Assembly: GCA_024180945.1 (NCBI GenBank)
Contig: JAKSGN010000007.1
Location: 4,092,001 to 4,156,000, forward strand
DNA length: 64,000 nucleotides
Direction of reading: 5' to 3'
Origin: Macrophomina tecta
Lineage: Eukaryota; Ascomycota; Dothideomycetes; Botryosphaeriales; Botryosphaeriaceae
Under the pieces are notes generated by a model that was not told the DNA's origin, ran no database searches, and was given only the letters and a program-made list of their open reading frames with translations. Shown here piece by piece: positions 58,864-64,000 of this stretch (its first letter is position 1; each line of letters starts with the position of its first letter). A program made the position numbers and the translations under genes.

Positions 58864-60505
58864 GCCTGGAAAGAACCGAAATTGGAAATGAGGCTGAAGC
58901 AGCGATTGCCGCGGGAGTACACAAGTTATGCGGAAAAAATAGAGGAAATGCAAGCCGCCATCAAACAAATAAAAAAGCTTGTCAAACTGGATGCGGATGG
59001 CCAGGTTCGTACAGCTGTAAGGCTGATAGCGGCTGTAGAGTTGGTACACTGACTCAAAATTTCCAGGTCCAATTCAACGCTTCGACCAAGTTTAAGAAAG
59101 AGTACCATAGATTGAGATTTAGCCTCAGGGAGCAGGATTACGATAATCGTGTGGCGCAGGCTCGGCAGCACAACGGGACACTCCAGATCATGACCGGATA
59201 AGCCTTGAAACTCGAGCCTCGCCGAACTCGTGCTGCAAACCAACTGCCAGATCTCAGCACATTTCAGAGACATGCTACTTCTGTCTATGCCATTTTGTGC
59301 TCTGCAATCAAATGCTGATGCCAGACAGCCCACGGAATCAATCTGCGCTTGGAACGCATATCAGGATTTTCCCAAAGTGGTCACTATAACAGAGAACTCG
59401 CCGTCACCTATACCCTCGCTACGTCTTCTGCTCTCATACAGCCTGAGAATGCCTCTCTTGGAAGATACGCCGTGGTCATTCGAGCCAATCGATGTGCATC
59501 CAATCGAGAATGAGCAAACCTCGAAACAAGAAACGACACAACTTCCACAAAACAAAATGACGAAGAGCATCCGTTTTCAAATCCCGCCCGATTCTCCTTC
59601 ACAAAACGATCACCTGGCGGCAGTAACCAGCCTGACAATGCGCACTGCGCCCATCACGTTCTCCACAAAACGCCGCGACCATATCAAGAACCTCTGTCAG
59701 CAGACCTGCCAACGAAATCAACTCTGCATCGACCGTTGTATGGGCTTCTTCGAGAAGGAGATTACAAAGCAAAAGCTTGGCCTCTACCAACCCAATAACT
59801 CAGCACTCCTCGAGCGAGCCACGAAGCCTGCTCTGCTACCTCTGCGTAAGATCCCGGCCTCCGGAGCAATCGGGACTTGTCACTTCTCCTACCGCCACCG
59901 ACTGCGTCTTGCAGTCTTCTTAGCATCAAGCATCCTCCAACTGCACAACACGCCATGGCTCGACGAGGGCATCGGACGACCAAGACATCTGTTTTCTCGA
60001 AGCCGAGGGAGCTGAGGAAGACACGTTCACAGGGCCATTCGTTACCGAATCACCAGCCCCTCCAGAGAAAGGCCGCGCGGCCACCACCGGGTCACAGAAG
60101 GGCAAGGAGAAGGAGGAGAACGCCGCCTCGCCCCAATGGCGCGGTATCTTCAACCGGCCCCTCTTCGCCCTCGGCCTCCTCCTTGTCGAGCTCTCCCTCG
60201 GGAAGCCCTTCGACGAATTCCGCAAAACCTATAATCCACCACGGCCGACGAGCAGCGACGACGCAACTCCAGCCCAGCAGTATGACGAGCTCTCAGACTG
60301 CGCCCTCGCAGAACAGCCGCTCGACAGGATCTGCGACATGTCTGGCTCGGGCTACGCGGAAGCGGTGCGACGCTGCGTGCGCTGCTCATTCGACACGCGG
60401 CAGGTCGACCTGGGCGACGGGCCGTTTTGGCAGGCTGTGTACGACGGCGTGGCGGCGCCGCTGGAGAAAGTGCTGCGGCATTTTGAGAGCCGGTGGGAAG
60501 CTTGA
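58864..60505 (+). pseudogene. DUF7580-family gene, 5' truncated and with stops and frameshifts
   Basis: From 58,864 the sequence matches my memory of fungal DUF7580 proteins, which often accompany HeLo-like/STAND genes: 'AWKEPKLEMRLKQRLPREYT', 'FKKEYHRLRFSLREQDYDN' after a 62-nt intron (59005-59066), 'FQRHATSVYAILCSAIKC', 'CQTAHGINLRLE', 'HFSYRHRLRLAVFLASSILQ', 'LFALGLLLVELSLGKPFDEF' and 'YAEAVRRCVRCSFDTRQVDL'. Damage: TAA at 59199-59201, TGA at 59316-59318 between the two conserved Cys, a frame change between about 59,360 and 59,400, and an extra base near 59,967 inside 'HNTPWLDE'. The N-terminal third of the family is missing at the junction with the TPR fragment. The C-terminal frame ends normally at TGA 60503-60505. 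This is a multiply broken relic. Confidence 0.75.
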
Positions 60506-60918
60506 AAATTCGAGAACTGCTTTTTCATGACCCTTTTTTTTCTTTCTTTTTACCGGGAGATGACGTGGTTGTAAAGTTTCTTTGCGTGCCAGTGAGAAAT
60601 GCGCGGGCTGTTTACCTACTACTTCCTAAAACAGCTTTGATTACCTTTTCCGATGATCACACGGGAGGCCCGGCAACGCCGCGGGAGTCGTGGAAAGTAA
60701 CGCGATTTGTATCTTCCTTGGATCCCGGGGCTCTTCTTTTCATAGTCTTTTCAGAAACACCGTATTATTTGGCAGCCTTTGGCAAAACTCTCAATATGTC
60801 ATTTTGAATGCATATATATATTGATCAGCCCAGTACCTGTGCCCATGCACGCGATCCTGCGTGCTGACCCTAGATCACTCATGCCACTGGATCTCATTAT
60901 GGGCCGGCATAACGAGAG
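60506..60918. other. Spacer between relic genes
   Basis: T-rich start, then no recognisable feature; open frames lack family features. Confidence 0.4.
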
Positions 60919-61035
60919 ATCGCCCCAAGCGTATGAAAGTGCCGTGTATTGTGGTTTTGCATCCAGGGACACGACAAAAAACTCGCATGCCAAGTTCTCG
61001 GCCCACTCACCCGGTAGTATTGCAAGAAGCCGTAT
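60919..61035 (-). pseudogene. HET-domain N-terminal fragment
   Basis: About 39 codons encode 'IRLLAILPGEWAENLACEFF' followed by 'VVSLDAKPQYTALSYAWGD', an unmistakable start of a fungal heterokaryon-incompatibility (HET) domain, where this segment forms the first strands and the conserved ALSYxWGD motif. Immediately after it the sequence loses all HET features and the frame stops near 60,799; upstream it begins without an ATG. It is therefore a scrap of a HET gene. HET proteins trigger cell death after non-self recognition; this copy cannot encode a full domain. Confidence 0.75.
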
Positions 61036-61937
61036 CTGCCGAGTACTCTGGTTGATCGCCGGGTAAGGAGACGAGCCAGTTCCATGTCTTTGCACCGTCT
61101 GCCGAATTGATTGTAGTGGCGAGACGCAAAAGAGACATAGAACTGTCAAGCACCTCCTGGTCGGATGACCTTTTCCAGTATCAGCATACTGTCCTACGCT
61201 TCGGGGCTGTGGCAGCCTTCAAGCGACCTTCCAGACTGCTTCCCTGGCAAGTCTGCGCGGAAGTGCTGCCGCAACTGGGATGAGTGCCAAGTATGAGCGG
61301 GAGCTCGGTGCGCGAAATAAGCTGTAACCACAGCAGAGGCGGAAACAACCAGAGAGAGCAACACTCTCTTCTAAAAGCGTGTTTCTCATATATTGGCAAC
61401 GTGTCGCGATTATGAGGCTATAGGCAGGGTGAAGGGAAGGCTACCTCGGCGTCGGAATAACCTGGTCGAAGAAAATGCAGGTGGCAGTCAGCTGCTGAAA
61501 CATATTAAACCCTTGCGTAAGGGCATTGCAGCTATACAATGAGGCATTGCGCTTAATATCAGACAGTTGTGCAGGGGTGGCAAGGCGAGCCGATCCAGTA
61601 GGAACATGAAACTTGTCAGGACTGGCGCACATTCGCCTGTAAACTGCAATGAATTGTATTATTTTCCTCTGCTTCAAGCATCCAAGGTCCCAGCGATCGA
61701 CGAACCCAAAATTACTGTATATTGGTGTTGCAGGTGAATAGAAGCATAACGCATTACAAAGTCCATACTGCCGTAAAGTAAGAGGGTATCATGTGTTCCT
61801 CCGTTCTGTTACCTTTTGTGCTCATGGACGAAAGGGTAGCTATAACGGATACCAAACATCTGCAAGGTAATCGATCAAGAAGATAAACAATGCGTTATAT
61901 CAACCGGAGAGCGGTCGGAGTAGCACACTCCGATTCA
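61036..61937. other. Intergenic region
   Basis: No supported gene. A 78-codon minus-strand frame (61,441-61,677) has natural-looking composition but no known motif. Confidence 0.4.
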
Positions 61938-63704
61938 TTAAGCATGAATAGCCTGCTGTACGTGCGGGTAGACGCTGACCATGCGGGCGTAGAGGTCAGG
62001 ATGATCGCGCACCAGCACCTCTGGATCCCAGGCGCAAGCGACAAAGATTGTGTCAATGCCGCTGCTGAGCGGAGTCGTAAAGATGTTGCAGATCTGCAGG
62101 CCAATGAGGAAGGCAAAAGCGACAACAACCGGCGTGTATGCGCCATCCTGGTTGTAGGCGGGCGAAGTGAAGATGAGGTAGAGATAGGCAAGGAGGGCAC
62201 ATGCGTAAGCGATGAATGTAGCACCCATACTGAGAACGGGGCCGATCAGGCACTCATTAACAAGCGCGTCAATTCCACGATCCTTGATCATCCTGAAAGT
62301 GGGTTAGAAAGTACAAATAGGAGCGGTGCCACAGTACTTACTTCCAAGTATCTTTGGCGGCGGGAATGTAAGCCTTTCCATATAGTGCAATGTGGGAGAA
62401 GGCATAGCGATTGAGGAATTGGACGGCCCAGTCCAGGATGCCAATGATGCAGCCGAGGATGCAGAACAGGATAGAGCCAATAAGATTGCCTTGGGCTGCT
62501 TCTTGCTGCTGAGCAACGGAGCAGATCTGACGCAGGAAGTTGATGATTGCAACCACAAGACTACCAAAACTGATGCTTCCGAAACTGTAGGTCATGGAGC
62601 GTTTGAAAGCTCCCCTCGTGGCTCCCGTGGGCAGGTTGTGTGAGCAGAAATACCAAGATCCATAGACGCCGGATATGGTGGTGTGGATGGTGTTCTTGAG
62701 CCATTCGGAGATCCAGTAGGCCGCGAAAGTAATGAAGACAAGCAGACCGATGACCTTGCCCTTCCCACAACCACCAGCGCCAGTGCTGCAGGCGGGGTTA
62801 TTTCCAGGCTCATACTTGACGTAAACGGCAACCAGAGTGACAGAGTACCAGGCGCCGAAAGCAGCGCCGGCCAGACCTCCAATCGCGCTGACCAGATAGA
62901 CATGGCCATAGCTCTTGGAGACGTCAATGGCGGTCTGCAGCATCAGGGCGCTGAATGGAATGCGGGGGATCCAGCTGACGAAGGCGATGATCATGAATAT
63001 GGAGAAGAGGAGAAAGACAATGCCACCGGACCAGTAGTGCCTCGACAGCATGTAAATGGCGGTGACGAAGCCGAAGATGATGTTGAGGATGCCGGTGATC
63101 CAAATGAACTGCTTGGTGAATGCGCGGGCCAGCCAGACGTAGGCATAGCTGAAAACAATGGCTATGCAAAGGCAGAAGGCGAAGAGGACAATGGTGTTGG
63201 TGGTAAGGCCGAAGCTGTTGGCGCCATCGTAAATTCCGCCGCCATTGAAGCCCTTGGTATGAGCTGAATGACGTTAGTGATAGCATTCGCGTTTTCGGCA
63301 TGGCGCAGCACTGACCATATCCCTGAATTGCGATGCCAGACACGACGACGAAGCCGAAGAAGACGGCAAGGAACTGTTGCAGCGCTGGAGTGTTAGCACG
63401 TGGGATCGGGGCGCAGGCGCAGCGTAAGATGGCGTACCAGGATGCCAGCCCACAGGTCATTGTACTTCGGCTTGTCCAGCCTGAATGTCTGGTCGAAGGA
63501 GGGCTTCTCGCCGTATGCGCCGGTCGGGGGAGGCCCGCTGGGAGGGGGGTAATTCTGGCCGTAGTCGGGCGGCTGCTGCGAGTACTGCTTGTGCGGGTCG
63601 GGGGGCGGCTGGTACGGCGCGCTGTTGCTGTAGCCGTTGGTGTAGCCAGCTTGCGGCTGCTGGTAGTAGTCGGCAGCCTGGCCGTGGGGGGCGCCAGAAG
63701 CCAT
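61938..63704 (-). CDS. PNS1: Pns1/choline-transporter-like (CTL) membrane protein
   Basis: Exons 63704-63438, 63373-63316, 63263-62342 and 62292-61938 (introns 64, 52 and 49 nt) give 533 aa, close to yeast Pns1 (539). A Pro/Gln/Tyr-rich cytosolic N-terminus ('YQPPPDPHKQYSQQPPDYGQ') leads to 'FRLDKPKYNDLWAGILFLAV' and about ten membrane helices. The CTL signature region is seen in 'GSWYFCSHNLPTGATRGAFK', 'SMTYSFGSISFGSLVVAIIN' and 'DWAVQFLNRYAFSHIALYGK', followed by 'MIKDRGIDALVNECLIGPVL'. Despite the CTL name, yeast Pns1 is not shown to move choline; it is a plasma-membrane protein of uncertain substrate. A small loop has four glycines and two cysteines ('ACSTGAGGCGKGK'). Confidence 0.94.
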
Positions 63705-64000
63705 GGCGGCGATGCGAGGTCAACGGGGCGCGGGCGGGGATTGGCGAGGGAAGGGTGAGATGAAAGCGAGGAAAAGAGAGCGGGCGGACAGAGGGCGCGG
63801 CAGACTCAAGATTCGATGACAGCACAGTGCGCCGCCGAGCAGCTCCCCTGCACGATCGGCCCGCCGCCTGGCCAAGACGGGAAAGATGCCGGAGCCGGTG
63901 ATTGGGCTCGTTCTCACAAGCTTCGCATTCCGCTCGGCTCAGGCCCCGCCCAAGGTCGATCGCCATGCCTAAACAACACCTCCGTCGCCCGGCCGCGTCT
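63705..64000. promoter_or_regulatory. Upstream region of the Pns1 gene
   Basis: GC-rich leader/promoter of the minus-strand Pns1 gene, running to the window edge. No distinct motif recognised. Confidence 0.4.

Overview
This window is a gene-dense piece of nuclear DNA from a filamentous ascomycete fungus (Pezizomycotina, plausibly a dothideomycete; the class is inference). The signs are eukaryotic genes with many short GT-AG introns (mostly 45-65 nt, often with a CTAAC or CTGAC-like branch site), a fungal Zn2Cys6 regulator, a Gas1/Egh16-type secreted protein, mannitol-1-phosphate dehydrogenase, a Pns1-type transporter and fragments of fungal allorecognition-type genes. There are no operons. 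No rRNA, tRNA or CRISPR was recognised.

Layout. 0.5-6.8 kb: housekeeping genes (Rrp8 rRNA methyltransferase, Ddi1 ubiquitin-shuttle protease with a GC-AG intron, and a GNAT acetyltransferase). 6.8-13 kb: a long stretch with no confident gene and several homopolymers. 13-19.7 kb: a nine-exon CTF1/FarA-like regulator, a Nudix hydrolase, a small ORF and an RpiB-type isomerase. 22-31 kb: a DUF1989 protein, a secreted Asn-rich Egh16-like protein, a 147-bp solo LTR with target duplication, a broken-looking chitin-binding protein and a one-pass membrane protein. 31.7-40.4 kb: an NCS1 permease divergent from an Asp/Glu-racemase-fold enzyme, a Clr5/ankyrin pseudogene, an SDR and mannitol-1-phosphate dehydrogenase. 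42-53 kb: an SRPK-like kinase with an in-frame stop, a GT31-like glycosyltransferase, an arylsulfatase and an MFS sugar transporter with a 5-nt exon. 55-61 kb: an ADGF-type adenosine deaminase, then a graveyard made of a truncated TPR gene, a head-to-head decayed DUF7580 gene and a HET-domain scrap. 61.9-63.7 kb: a Pns1/CTL transporter.

The most unusual content is (1) the 57.7-61.1 kb relic locus, where two NLR/HET-type gene fragments meet at one point near 58,861; (2) recurrent micro-exons of 5, 9, 15, 18 and 25 nt whose assembly restores conserved motifs; and (3) several genes interrupted by single stop codons that a C-to-T change could have produced. I found no clearly new complete system. 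Splice models come from reading frame, splice signals and remembered family consensus, not from RNA evidence or database searches.
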